Assembly: GCF_037055325.1 (NCBI RefSeq)
Contig: NZ_CP146373.1
Location: forward strand, 682,001 to 746,000
DNA from: Arachnia propionica
GTDB taxonomy: Bacteria > Actinomycetota > Actinomycetes > Propionibacteriales > Propionibacteriaceae
Reading direction: 5' to 3'
Length of the DNA: 64,000 nucleotides
Each line of letters opens with the position of its first letter. Within the stretch, counting starts at the first letter, position 1. The position numbers and the translations under genes were made by a program. The notes beneath the pieces are model-generated. The model saw only the letters and a list, made by a program, of their open reading frames with translations. It ran no database searches and was not told the DNA's origin. Of the stretch, positions 45,340 to 54,509 are shown piece by piece.

Positions 45340-47985
45340 CTACCCATTCTTCCTACGGCGACGCCCGGACCTGCGCTCACCACCATCTGCCGGGGCCTGC
45401 GAATCGACGGGGCTGTCGAAATGCAGGTAACCAGAGCCATGACAGTGGCTGCACTCCTCCGTGAACGCCTCGGCGAGTCCGGTTCCGATGCGTTTGCGTG
45501 TCAGCTGCACCAGACCCAGACTGGTGACTTCCGCCACCTGGTGCCTGGTGCGGTCGCGGCCCAGGCACTCGACGAGACGTCGCAAGAGCAGTTCACGGTT
45601 ACTGGGCAACACCATGTCGATGAAGTCAATGACGATGATGCCACCAAGGTCGCGCAGCCTCAGCTGCCGGACAATCTCCTCGGCCGCCTCCAGGTTGTTG
45701 CTGGTGACGGTGGCCTCAAGGTTGCCTCCGGAGCCCGTGAATCGACCCGTATTGACGTCGATGACGGTCATGGCCTCGGTACGGTCGATCACCAACGACC
45801 CTCCGGATGGCAGGAAGACCTTGCGCTCGAGGGCCTTGGCGATCTGCTCGTCGATGCGGTACTGCGCGAACAGGTCGCGACCGTCCTCACCAGGTTCGAA
45901 CCGTTCGATGCGATCCGCCAGATGAGGGGCGACGTGCCCGACGTAGGCCGAGATTGCCTCATGGGCGTCATCGCCCTGGACGGTCAGCTTCGCGAAATCC
46001 TCAGTGAACAGATCGCGGACGATGCGCAACGTCAGATCAGGTTCGGAGTAGAGAGCTTCGGGGGCCTTACCTGCTTTCACCTTCTTCTCGATGACCTCCC
46101 ACTGGGCCTTGAGACGGTTGACATCGCGCACCAGTTCCTCGGCAGCCACCCCCTCAGCAGCAGTGCGCACGATCACGGACTCGTTGTCACCGATCAGTTC
46201 GCCGAGGATCTGCCGCAATCGGGTGCGTTCCACGTCCGGAAGTTTGCGGGAGATCCCGGACAAGTGCCCGCCCGGGGAATACACGATGTAGCGGCCCGGC
46301 AGGGAGATGTGCCCGGTCAGACGGGCACCCTTCGCTCCAACGGGGTCCTTGGTGACCTGCACGAGCACCGGCTGCCCGGACTTGAACACCTTCTCCACCT
46401 TGCGGTCTTCGGCGGTGACACCGTAGGAGTCCCAGTCCACTTCACCCGCGTAGAGGACGGCGTTACGCCCCCGCCCGATGTCAACGAACGCCGCCTCCAT
46501 GCTGGGAAGCACGTTCTGCACGCGCCCCAGATAGACATTGCCAATCAGGGATGTGGCGGACGCGCGATCCACGTAATGTTCGACGAGGATCCCATCCTCG
46601 ACCACGGCGAGTTGGGTGTAGTCCTCTCGCTGACGGATCACGAGTTTCCGGTCCACGGATTCACGACGCGCCAGGAACTCAGCCTCAGAGAGGATCGGGG
46701 CGCGGCGACGACCCGCGGCACGGTTCTCCTTACGGCGCTGCCGTTTGGCTTCCATGCGGGTGGAACCCTCGATCCCGGTCACCTCGTCCCCAGCAGCACC
46801 CTTCGGTTCGGAGCCGCTGGAACGACGGCGACGGCGGCGACGGCGGCGGGTACCGGTCGTCTCCTCAGCGCCTCCCTCGGAACTCTCCTCCTGTCCGGAG
46901 GCTTCGTCTTCCTCGTTGGATTCCTCACTGGGCTCGTCGGAGGATGATTCGTCGCCGGTCTCCTCCTCAGCAGCCTCCTCTGTGGTGGAGCCACGGCGAC
47001 GACGCCTGCCACCGCGACGGCGACGACGCCTGCCGGGACGTTCCTCCTCGGCCTCGGCACTCGCATCCCCCGATTCCTCCGCTGCATCCACAGCATCCGG
47101 CTCTTCTTCGGAGCTCGTCCCGGCCTCTGCACCATCTGCTGAGTCCTCAGCAATGGCGTTGGCCAGTTTCGCCAAGGACTCGGTACGCCCCTCAGCAGTG
47201 ATGGCGAAGGGGTCTTTCATCGTCGCACGCCGGGCTTTCGCGGCTTCCTCCGCGATGCGAAGCGCTACCGCGATACCGTCTTCCGCCGTCGCTTCTGTTT
47301 CCTGACTGCCGCCATCTTCCACCTGTTCAACCGATTCGGATTTCTCGGTCGTGGCGGCTCCTGCGGACCTGGTCGCGCGTCGACGACGCTGTCTCGGCGC
47401 AGGCGTGGTTTCCGTTTCTTCCTGGATCTCCCACGCCGGTTCCGAGCCAGAATGGGTTTCAACCTCAGAAGTCACGATCGGCATCTCAACTGGCCCTCCC
47501 GCAGCTCGCGTGGCGCGGCGACGGCGCTGCCTCGGAGCCGGCTCCTGTTTCAGCTCGGACCCAGTGGTCTCGGAGGGTTCCGGGGCGGCGGCAGCGGTGG
47601 TGACAGACACGGCCACTGGAACGTTCACCTCAGCGGGCGGACCTGCGGGACGCGAAGCAGCACGACGACGCCGACTTCTCGAGGCAGCTGGCTCCGGCTG
47701 CGGTTCCACGACCATCTCGGGCTGTGTTTCGGGTCCCGCGGGAGAATCTGCTCCAGAGGAGTCCGCCCCGGAGGTTTCCTCCTCGGGCTGCGCTGTATGA
47801 GCCTCCAACACAGCAGCCACCATGTCAGGCAGTACCACCGAGGAAGCGCTGCGCAGTTCGTGTCCGCGCTGCGCGAGCTCGGCCAGCAGTTCTCTACTGG
47901 TGATACCGATGTGCTTGGCGAGCTGATGGACTCGGGGACGCGCAGGCAGCTCGGATGCAGCGGATTCCTGGTTGGTTTCGGTCAT
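45340..47985 (-). CDS. rne: Ribonuclease E/G with IF2-N-like N-terminus
   Basis: 881 residues from the ATG at 47985. Residues of about 18-55 (RVHQLAKHIGITSRELLAEL) resemble the IF-2 N-terminal domain. Residues of about 70-430 are low-complexity, with repeated Arg-rich blocks (RQRRRRATR) between acidic stretches, a likely RNA- and partner-binding arm. The catalytic part has the S1 domain (GNVYLGRVQNVLPSMEAAFV), DVNTGRFTG and IIVIDFIDM with the metal-binding Asp residues, and CSHCHGSG near the end as the zinc-link analogue. Endonuclease for mRNA decay and RNA processing. In actinobacteria the disordered arm is N-terminal as here. Confidence 0.93.
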   Translation of the reverse strand: MTETNQESAASELPARPRVHQLAKHIGITSRELLAELAQRGHELRSASSVVLPDMVAAVLEAHTAQPEEETSGADSSGADSPAGPETQPEMVVEPQPEPAASRSRRRRAASRPAGPPAEVNVPVAVSVTTAAAAPEPSETTGSELKQEPAPRQRRRRATRAAGGPVEMPIVTSEVETHSGSEPAWEIQEETETTPAPRQRRRRATRSAGAATTEKSESVEQVEDGGSQETEATAEDGIAVALRIAEEAAKARRATMKDPFAITAEGRTESLAKLANAIAEDSADGAEAGTSSEEEPDAVDAAEESGDASAEAEEERPGRRRRRRGGRRRRRGSTTEEAAEEETGDESSSDEPSEESNEEDEASGQEESSEGGAEETTGTRRRRRRRRRSSGSEPKGAAGDEVTGIEGSTRMEAKRQRRKENRAAGRRRAPILSEAEFLARRESVDRKLVIRQREDYTQLAVVEDGILVEHYVDRASATSLIGNVYLGRVQNVLPSMEAAFVDIGRGRNAVLYAGEVDWDSYGVTAEDRKVEKVFKSGQPVLVQVTKDPVGAKGARLTGHISLPGRYIVYSPGGHLSGISRKLPDVERTRLRQILGELIGDNESVIVRTAAEGVAAEELVRDVNRLKAQWEVIEKKVKAGKAPEALYSEPDLTLRIVRDLFTEDFAKLTVQGDDAHEAISAYVGHVAPHLADRIERFEPGEDGRDLFAQYRIDEQIAKALERKVFLPSGGSLVIDRTEAMTVIDVNTGRFTGSGGNLEATVTSNNLEAAEEIVRQLRLRDLGGIIVIDFIDMVLPSNRELLLRRLVECLGRDRTRHQVAEVTSLGLVQLTRKRIGTGLAEAFTEECSHCHGSGYLHFDSPVDSQAPADGGERRSGRRRRKNG

Positions 47986-48433
47986 GTACGACTCCTTCGG
48001 GCGCATTGGCGCCAGCTCCGGCGTGGTTTACCACGCCTCCCAAGACTCAAGGTCAACCGGAAGCATCGGGACCTCCGCGGTCGAGTTCGTCGTCGCGGTG
48101 TTCAGCCCCGGGCTGCCTCTCGGCGGCACCGGCGGTGCGTGACCTGGTGATCATTGTTCCACAACTTATGCATGTCATGGGATCCCTCCCCTGCTCCACC
48201 TGGAACTAGGCGGCGATGAATATGATCCCGTTCGTCTTCTGAGGCCACTTCTGTTCGTCTGCTTTACCGGCGACGGCAGGGCATCCGATACCCTCACAGC
48301 CGTCGGCAACCATCCGATGCATCTGCTAGCACAGAGACACGCCACGGCCTGTCCGCAGGGCTTTTTGTGGTGGTTCCGGGGTCACGATGGCATAGTGGAT
48401 TCCTGTCGCGACACCGTTTCCAAAGGAGCTGAA
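47986..48433. other. Intergenic between divergent rne and SGNH gene
   Basis: 448 bp with no supported gene. The rne-proximal half is GC-rich with short inverted repeats (GGCGTGGTTTACCACGCC near 48022-48039), fitting a structured rne leader. The other half leads to the SGNH gene, with AAAGGAG at 48422. No convincing promoter could be fixed. Confidence 0.5.
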
Positions 48434-49048
48434 ATGAACGCGAACCCCCCCACTGTCGTGTTCGCTGGAGACTCCATCACGGACACCGGAAAGGATTGGG
48501 CGAGCGGCTCCTTGGGCACTGGTTACGTGGCCAAACTGGCGAAGGGTCCCCTCACCTTCGCGCGTGTAGTCAATGCAGGCGTCAGCGGCGACCGATTGGC
48601 GGATTTGGAGGCACGTTTCGAAGGCGACGTGCTGGCCGAGAACCCCGACCTGGTAAGCATCTTCATCGGCATCAACGACACCTGGCATGCAGTCACGGGG
48701 AAAACCTCCTCACCGCTCAGAGATTTCGAAGCCTCCTACCGCCACCTGATCGAAAGCCTCGACGAAACATCCACCGTGCTGATGGTGCCGTTCGTGGCAC
48801 CCGTCACCCCTGACCAGGAGGGTTGGCTCTCGGACCTGCGACCGCGGCAGGAACTGGTGCACCGTCTAGCTGCGGAATACGGCTGCGCAGTTGTCGATCT
48901 GGGGTTGATGATTCGCGAGTACTCATCGGAGTACGAGAACGAGGAAATGGCTGAAGACGGCATCCACCCCACCGATCTGGGGCACACGTTGATTGCCGAG
49001 GCCTGGGAACGCGAGGCCCGCACTCGCTTCGAGGCGCTGCGCCGCTAG
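48434..49048 (+). CDS. SGNH/GDSL-type hydrolase
   Basis: 204 residues from the ATG at 48434, with AAAGGAG upstream. The nucleophile Ser is in FAGDSITDTG, the oxyanion-hole Gly in NAGVSGDRLADL and Asn in FIGINDTWH, and the Asp/His pair in EDGIHPTDLGH. No signal peptide, so a cytosolic esterase or lipase-like enzyme; substrate unknown. Divergent from rne and convergent with folC. Confidence 0.9.
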   Translation: MNANPPTVVFAGDSITDTGKDWASGSLGTGYVAKLAKGPLTFARVVNAGVSGDRLADLEARFEGDVLAENPDLVSIFIGINDTWHAVTGKTSSPLRDFEASYRHLIESLDETSTVLMVPFVAPVTPDQEGWLSDLRPRQELVHRLAAEYGCAVVDLGLMIREYSSEYENEEMAEDGIHPTDLGHTLIAEAWEREARTRFEALRR

Positions 49049-49073
49049 CAGCAGCTTCCCTGTCCTACGAGGA

Positions 49074-50405
49074 TCACGAATCGGTTTCCTGTTCCCCGAC
49101 AAGTAGATCCCGGGCCTCGCCTGCGACGATCAGCGATCCCGCGACCAAAACTCCCGCTGCCGGCCCTGCGGCATCGGCCAGCAGCGTCGCCAGCTCCAGC
49201 GCATCCGCCACGCTCGGGGCCTTCTGCACCTTCCCGGCGGGCCAGATCTCCTCCGCTGTGCGCACCAGTTCATCGACAGGCATGGAACGTGAGGTGCCCC
49301 GGGCACGGGTCACCACCACCTGGTCCATGGCGGAGGCGAAGATCTCCAGCACCCCGGCGGTGTCCTTGTCGGCCATCATCCCGATCACACCGATCAGCGG
49401 CTGGAAGGCGAACACCTCCCGACACGCCTCGATGGTTACCCGGGCGGCCTGCGGATTGTGGGCGGTGTCGACGACGATCGCCGGTGAAGTACGCACCAGT
49501 TCAAGCCTGGCCGGAGCCACCACCGAGGCGAGTCCCTCTTCAATGATCCGGGGGTCGAGAGGCTGACCTCCCAGAAAAGCCTCGACGGACGCCAAGGCGA
49601 GCGCGGCGTTGCGGGCCATGTGGGCTCCGTGCAGGGGGAGGAAGAGGTCCCCCACCGGTCCGCCCTCAGACTGGATCCGGATGACCTGCCCGCCGACCGC
49701 GGGATGGCGTTCCAACAGCCCGAAATCCGGGCCCTCCGCCTTGACCACAGCACCGACTTCTACTGCACGGGCCAGCAGCACCCGGGCCGCTGCGGGTTCC
49801 TGCCCGGCCAGCACCGCCATCGCACCCGGTTTGATGATGCCCGCTTTCTCGGAGGCCACTTTTTCCAGCGAGTCTCCGAGGATGTGGGTGTGGTCGAGAC
49901 CGATGGGGGCTACGACCGAGACCTGCGGAGCAGCAACGGACGTGGCATCCCAGCTACCGCCGAGCCCCACCTCAACCACGGCGACGTCCACGGGAGCATC
50001 AGCGAAAGCCGCGTAGGCCATGCCGGTGATGACCTCGAAAAAGGTCATGTCAATCCCGTCCAGTTTCCGGTCATCCACCATTCGGACGAAGGGTTCGATC
50101 TCGTCCCAGATCTCGGCGAACCTCGCTTCGGAGATCGGTTCCCCATCGATGGAGATCCGCTCTCGGGCGTCGCTGAGGTGAGGGCTGGAGAACCTCCCCG
50201 TACGCAACCCTGCGGCACGCAACAGCGCGTCGATCATGATGCACGTCGATCCCTTGCCGTTGGTTCCTGCCACCTGGATCACAGGGGTGGCTCGTTCGGG
50301 ATTACCCAGCAACTCCATCAGGGCGGCAATGCGACTCAGGGCCGGGCCGACCCGGTGTTCGGGCCAGCGGGATGTGAGTTCGGCTACGAGGGCAGTGTGT
50401 TCCAT
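49074..50405 (-). CDS. folC: Folylpolyglutamate / dihydrofolate synthase
   Basis: 443 residues. The ATP loop is VAGTNGKGSTCIMID, with FSSPHLSDARERISIDGE and DTAHNPQAARV, all FolC/Mur-ligase motifs. Adds glutamate to folates and probably makes dihydrofolate. Divergent from the MauE-like gene across 41 bp. Usually found near valS in actinobacteria, as here. Confidence 0.95.
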   Translation of the reverse strand: MEHTALVAELTSRWPEHRVGPALSRIAALMELLGNPERATPVIQVAGTNGKGSTCIMIDALLRAAGLRTGRFSSPHLSDARERISIDGEPISEARFAEIWDEIEPFVRMVDDRKLDGIDMTFFEVITGMAYAAFADAPVDVAVVEVGLGGSWDATSVAAPQVSVVAPIGLDHTHILGDSLEKVASEKAGIIKPGAMAVLAGQEPAAARVLLARAVEVGAVVKAEGPDFGLLERHPAVGGQVIRIQSEGGPVGDLFLPLHGAHMARNAALALASVEAFLGGQPLDPRIIEEGLASVVAPARLELVRTSPAIVVDTAHNPQAARVTIEACREVFAFQPLIGVIGMMADKDTAGVLEIFASAMDQVVVTRARGTSRSMPVDELVRTAEEIWPAGKVQKAPSVADALELATLLADAAGPAAGVLVAGSLIVAGEARDLLVGEQETDS

Positions 50406-50446
50406 GATGAGGACATCCTAGTGACGCGGTTACTATGTTCTGCGTG

Positions 50447-50992
50447 ATGAGTAGATACCCTGAGCCCTCCGTGCGACACTGGCCGGATTGGGTGGGATTG
50501 GTGGCCCGTCTGATACCCGGTGCCATCTTCTTCTACGCGGGAATCGTGAAAATCGGGAACGTGGATGGCTTCGCCTTCGATATTCGCGCATATCAGCTGG
50601 TCGGTTGGGATCTGTCCCAGATGTTGGCGTACGTCCTTCCGGTGGTCGAGATCGCAGTCGGGATCCTGCTCATCGTGGGGCTGCTCACCCGCTGGGCGGC
50701 GCTGGTCACGGCGCTGTTGCTGATCGCTTTCATAGGCGGCATCGTCTGGATCTGGAGCCAGGGTATCAGCATCGACTGCGGCTGCTTCGGACATGGTGGC
50801 GAGGTGGCTCCGGAGAATACCCAGTACCCCAAGAAACTGGCCGAGAACTTGGCAATTACCGCACTGTGCGGCTGGCTTGTCGTACGGCCGCGTTCTCTTT
50901 TCAGCCTGGATCAGGCACTTTTCGGCTCACCCATTCGTTTCAGCGAGGAGAGCCGTGATGACATCGCCGAAATGACAAAAACCGAGGAGTGA
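50447..50992 (+). CDS. MauE/DoxX-family membrane protein
   Basis: 181 residues from the ATG at 50447 (a GTG at 50444 is possible). Four hydrophobic segments (LIPGAIFFYAGIVKI, MLAYVLPVVEIAVGILLIVG, AALVTALLLIAFIGGIVWIW and LAITALCGWLVV). DCGCFG after the third span is the redox Cys motif of MauE-type proteins that pass electrons to exported thiol oxidoreductases. The next gene is DsbA-like, so the two form a redox pair. Confidence 0.85.
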   Translation: MSRYPEPSVRHWPDWVGLVARLIPGAIFFYAGIVKIGNVDGFAFDIRAYQLVGWDLSQMLAYVLPVVEIAVGILLIVGLLTRWAALVTALLLIAFIGGIVWIWSQGISIDCGCFGHGGEVAPENTQYPKKLAENLAITALCGWLVVRPRSLFSLDQALFGSPIRFSEESRDDIAEMTKTEE

Positions 50993-51003
50993 ATTCTAAC
51001 CCC

Positions 51004-51786
51004 ATGGCCAATAACTCGAACCTGAGCAGACGTGCAGCACTCAGGCAGCAACAGGAACTGGAAGCACGCCGCAAACGCAACGCCCGGATGCTCGGCGTCG
51101 GTCTGGGTGTGCTGACCCTCGTGGTGGCGGTCGTCATTACCATCGTCATCGCCAACGCGATAGGCGGCAACGCCTTTGCCAAACCCCCGAACGCCACCGA
51201 GGGATATGGCATCGCCATCAAGAGCAAAAACATCCAGCCTACGGGCAACGTGCCGAACGTGGTGGTCTACGAGGACTACCAATGCCCCGGCTGCAAGCAG
51301 CACGAGGCCCACTACAGCAGCGCTTTCCAGCAGCTCATCGACGAGGGCAAAATCACCCTCGAGATCCGGACCGCGTACTTCCTCAACGACGTCAACACGA
51401 CCGCGAATGAGAAATCTTCTGAACGCGCTGCGCTAGCGGCGGCCGCCGCCGACGCGGTGGGCAAGTACCGCGAATACCACCAGGTAGTCTACGAAAACCA
51501 GCCCAGCCACGAGGGGGACGGCTACACCGACCAGCAGCTCCGGGTCGACTTCGCGGCCAAGGCAGGGATCACGGGAGATGACCTGGCGACCTTCCAGAAT
51601 CTCTACGACACCAAGGCCTACGCCGAATTCGCGAAACGGTCCTACCGAGCCATGCGTGAAGCCAAGATCGGGAGCACACCCGCATATATCGTGAATGGCA
51701 AGGAGATCGATCTCAAGAACCTCCCCTCGAACGATCCGCAAACTGTACTGACCGCCATCCAGACCGCCACTTCAGGTTCCAACTGA
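51004..51786 (+). CDS. Membrane-anchored DsbA-like thioredoxin-fold protein
   Basis: 260 residues from the ATG at 51004; a GTG at 50989 overlapping the previous stop (GTGA) would add five. A basic N-terminus and one membrane span (LGVLTLVVAVVITIVIANAI) anchor an extracytoplasmic domain. YEDYQCPGCKQHE is the CxxC active site, and STPAYIVNGKEI is the cis-Pro region of DsbA/DsbG-like proteins. Likely a disulfide oxidase or isomerase served by the MauE-like partner. Confidence 0.9.
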   Translation: MANNSNLSRRAALRQQQELEARRKRNARMLGVGLGVLTLVVAVVITIVIANAIGGNAFAKPPNATEGYGIAIKSKNIQPTGNVPNVVVYEDYQCPGCKQHEAHYSSAFQQLIDEGKITLEIRTAYFLNDVNTTANEKSSERAALAAAAADAVGKYREYHQVVYENQPSHEGDGYTDQQLRVDFAAKAGITGDDLATFQNLYDTKAYAEFAKRSYRAMREAKIGSTPAYIVNGKEIDLKNLPSNDPQTVLTAIQTATSGSN

Positions 51787-51799
51787 TCAACGACCTGAT

Positions 51800-51856
51800 G
51801 TGTCTGGGCCACCGAGGTCTCCCAGTGGCCCAGACACGTCACGGGGAGTGACTTTT
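51800..51856 (+). terminator. Double stem-loop after the DsbA-like gene
   Basis: GTGTCTGGGCCAC (51800-51812) pairs with GTGGCCCAGACAC (51825-51837). A second small hairpin, GTCAC/GTGAC (51838-51852), follows with TTTT directly after. Confidence 0.75.
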
Positions 51857-51891
51857 ACCTCATCCGCCGCGCACAACTACGATTCCCTACC

Positions 51892-54450
51892 ATGACGAAC
51901 CCTGCCTACAACTCCGGCCTACCCACCAAACCCGCTCTCGAGGGTCTCGAGAGCAAATGGGGGCAGGTGTGGCACGAGGACGGCATCTACGCATTCCGGC
52001 GTCCCACTTCCCGCGAGCAGGTGTTCTCCATCGACACCCCACCACCGACGGTCTCCGGATCGCTACACGTGGGCCACGTCTTCAGTTACACCCACACCGA
52101 CACCATCGCCCGCTACCAGAGGATGCGGGGCAAAGAGGTGTTCTATCCGATGGGCTGGGACGACAACGGCCTACCCACCGAACGCCGTGTCCAGAACTAT
52201 TACGGTGTGCGCTGTGACCCGTCGCTTCCCTACGACGAGGACTTCACTCCCCCGGCCAAACCCGATCCGAAACGCCAGGTGCCCATTTCGCGCCGCAACT
52301 TCATCGAGCTGTGCGAGAAACTGACTGCCATCGACGAGAAGGTCTTCGAGGATCTGTGGCGGTATCTCGGTTTGTCTATCGACTGGGGCACCCTCTACAC
52401 CACGATCTCCCCGGCCACGCAGGCCGTGGCCCAGCTGGCCTTCGTGCGCAATCTCGCCCGCGGTGAGGCCTACCTGAGTTTCGCCCCCACCATGTGGGAC
52501 GTCACGTTCCAGACGGCAGTGGCGCAGGCAGAACTGGAGTCCCGGGAGCACCCGGGCGCCTATCACCGCGTCGCCTTCCACAGCGCCGACGGGCCGGTGT
52601 TCATCGAAACCACCCGCCCCGAGCTGCTGCCCAGCGTCTGCGCCCTGATCGCGCATCCCGATGATGAGCGCTACCAGCACCTGTTCGGAACCACCGTCAC
52701 CTCCCCGGTCTTCGGGGTGGAGATCCCGGTCCTGGCGCACACCGCCGCCGAACCTGACAAGGGTGCCGGCATAGCGATGTGCTGCACCTTCGGTGACCTC
52801 ACCGACGTGCAGTGGTGGCGGGAACTCGATCTACCAACCCGCACCATCATCGGTCGCGACGGTCGTCTCCAACGCGAGACCCCTGAGTGGCTCACCAACG
52901 CGGAGCCCTGGGCCGAGCTGGCTGGCAAAACCGTCTTCTCCGCCCGGGCCGCCATCGTGGAGCTGCTGCGCGCATCCGGGGATCTCGACGGGGAGCCGAA
53001 ACCCATCTCCCGACCCGTCAACTTCTACGAGAAGGGTGACAAGCCGCTGGAGATCGTCGCCACCCGTCAGTGGTATCTGTCCAACGGTGGCCGTGACGAA
53101 AAGCTGAAGGCGGACCTGTTGAAGCGTGGCGCGGAGCTTGCCTGGACCCCGGAGCATATGCACCACCGCTACGACAACTGGGTGGGCGGCTTGAACGGCG
53201 ATTGGTTGATCTCTCGGCAGCGTTTCTTCGGGGTTCCTTTCCCGGTGTGGTATCCGCTCGATGCCGACGGCGAACCGCTCTACGACCAGTTGATCGTCGC
53301 CGATGAGGCCAGCCTGCCGGTCGATCCAGTCACCTCGTGCCCCCCCGGCCACGAGGAGTCGCAGCGCGGGATTCCGGGAGGGTTCATCGCCGACCCTGAT
53401 GTGATGGACACTTGGGCGACCTCCTCGCTGACCCCGCAGATCGCGTCCGGCTGGGAGCACGACGAGGAGCTTTTCAACCTCACCTTCCCGATGGACATCG
53501 CCCCCCAGGGTCACGACATCATCCGCACCTGGTTGTTCTCCCGGATCGTGCGTGCCAACTTCGAGAACCATTCGCTGCCGTGGCGGCGCACCACCATCTC
53601 GGGTTTCGTCACCGACCCGGACCGCAAGAAGATGTCCAAGTCCAAGGGAAACGTGGTGGTTCCCTCCGACATCCTGGAACGTTTCGGCTCCGACGCCGTC
53701 AGGTGGCGCGCCGCCATGGCCCGACCCGGCATGGATTCGCCCTTCGACCAGTCGCAGATGAAGGTGGGGCGCCGGCTGGCTATGAAGATCCTGAACGCAG
53801 GGAAATTCGTTCTCGGCCTAGCCCCCGAGGCCGGGAGTCCCGCCGCCGTCACCAACCCGGTCGACAGGGCGCTACTGGCCTCTCTGTCACACGTGGTCAC
53901 CGCCTGCACCGAGGCATTTGACGCCTTCGACTACACCCAGGCACTTGAGACCGCGGAAACCTTCTTCTGGTCCTTCTGCGACGACTACCTGGAGCTGGTC
54001 AAGGAACGCGCCTACGGCTCCCAGGGTCCTGAGGCTCAGGCCTCCGCGCAGTCGGCACTGGCCATTGCCCTCGACGTGCAGCTGCGGCTGTTCGCCCCGT
54101 TCCTGCCGTTCGTGACGGAGGAAACCTGGTCCTGGACCCACGGCTCCTCCATCCACCGCTCCCCCTGGCCCACCACCGGGGAGCTGGCGATCGACGGCGA
54201 CCGGCAGCTGCTGGCCGACGTCGCATCGGTGCTGATCGCGATTCGCGGTGCCAAATCGAACGCGAAAGTGTCCATGAAAACCCCGATCCGGAAGGCCGTT
54301 TTCCTGGGCGGTCACGCCGCCCTGGAACGCCTGAAGGCCATCGAAGAAGACCTTCGTGCTGTCGGTCACATCACGGGCGAGGTGGTGTGGAAGATCTCCG
54401 AGGGCCCCTTGACCGTCGAGGCAGAGCTGGAAGAACCCCCAGCCGCTTGA
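51892..54450 (+). CDS. valS: Valyl-tRNA synthetase
   Basis: 852 residues. The HIGH-like motif is [10 protein letters not shown] and the KMSKS motif [11 protein letters not shown]; the editing domain lies between (about 200-400). C-terminal anticodon-binding helices are present, and the C-terminus is shorter than in enzymes with a long coiled coil. Charges tRNA-Val. Stands alone between two terminators. Confidence 0.96.
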   Translation: MTNPAYNSGLPTKPALEGLESKWGQVWHEDGIYAFRRPTSREQVFSIDTPPPTVSGSLHVGHVFSYTHTDTIARYQRMRGKEVFYPMGWDDNGLPTERRVQNYYGVRCDPSLPYDEDFTPPAKPDPKRQVPISRRNFIELCEKLTAIDEKVFEDLWRYLGLSIDWGTLYTTISPATQAVAQLAFVRNLARGEAYLSFAPTMWDVTFQTAVAQAELESREHPGAYHRVAFHSADGPVFIETTRPELLPSVCALIAHPDDERYQHLFGTTVTSPVFGVEIPVLAHTAAEPDKGAGIAMCCTFGDLTDVQWWRELDLPTRTIIGRDGRLQRETPEWLTNAEPWAELAGKTVFSARAAIVELLRASGDLDGEPKPISRPVNFYEKGDKPLEIVATRQWYLSNGGRDEKLKADLLKRGAELAWTPEHMHHRYDNWVGGLNGDWLISRQRFFGVPFPVWYPLDADGEPLYDQLIVADEASLPVDPVTSCPPGHEESQRGIPGGFIADPDVMDTWATSSLTPQIASGWEHDEELFNLTFPMDIAPQGHDIIRTWLFSRIVRANFENHSLPWRRTTISGFVTDPDRKKMSKSKGNVVVPSDILERFGSDAVRWRAAMARPGMDSPFDQSQMKVGRRLAMKILNAGKFVLGLAPEAGSPAAVTNPVDRALLASLSHVVTACTEAFDAFDYTQALETAETFFWSFCDDYLELVKERAYGSQGPEAQASAQSALAIALDVQLRLFAPFLPFVTEETWSWTHGSSIHRSPWPTTGELAIDGDRQLLADVASVLIAIRGAKSNAKVSMKTPIRKAVFLGGHAALERLKAIEEDLRAVGHITGEVVWKISEGPLTVEAELEEPPAA

Positions 54451-54462
54451 AACCAACCCGGA

Positions 54463-54497
54463 GGGGTCATCGCCGTTTCACCTGCGATGACCCCTTC
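54463..54497. terminator. Bidirectional terminator between valS and the tricorn gene
   Basis: GGGGTCATCGC (54463-54473) pairs perfectly with GCGATGACCCC (54484-54494). It is placed to stop both convergent genes; only a short T run follows on the plus strand. Confidence 0.75.
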
Positions 54498-54509
54498 CAG
54501 GTTTCCGAC

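Noticed and set aside
45340-46947. 539-codon plus-strand frame across rne
   Set aside because: Antisense shadow of the conserved catalytic part of RNase E.
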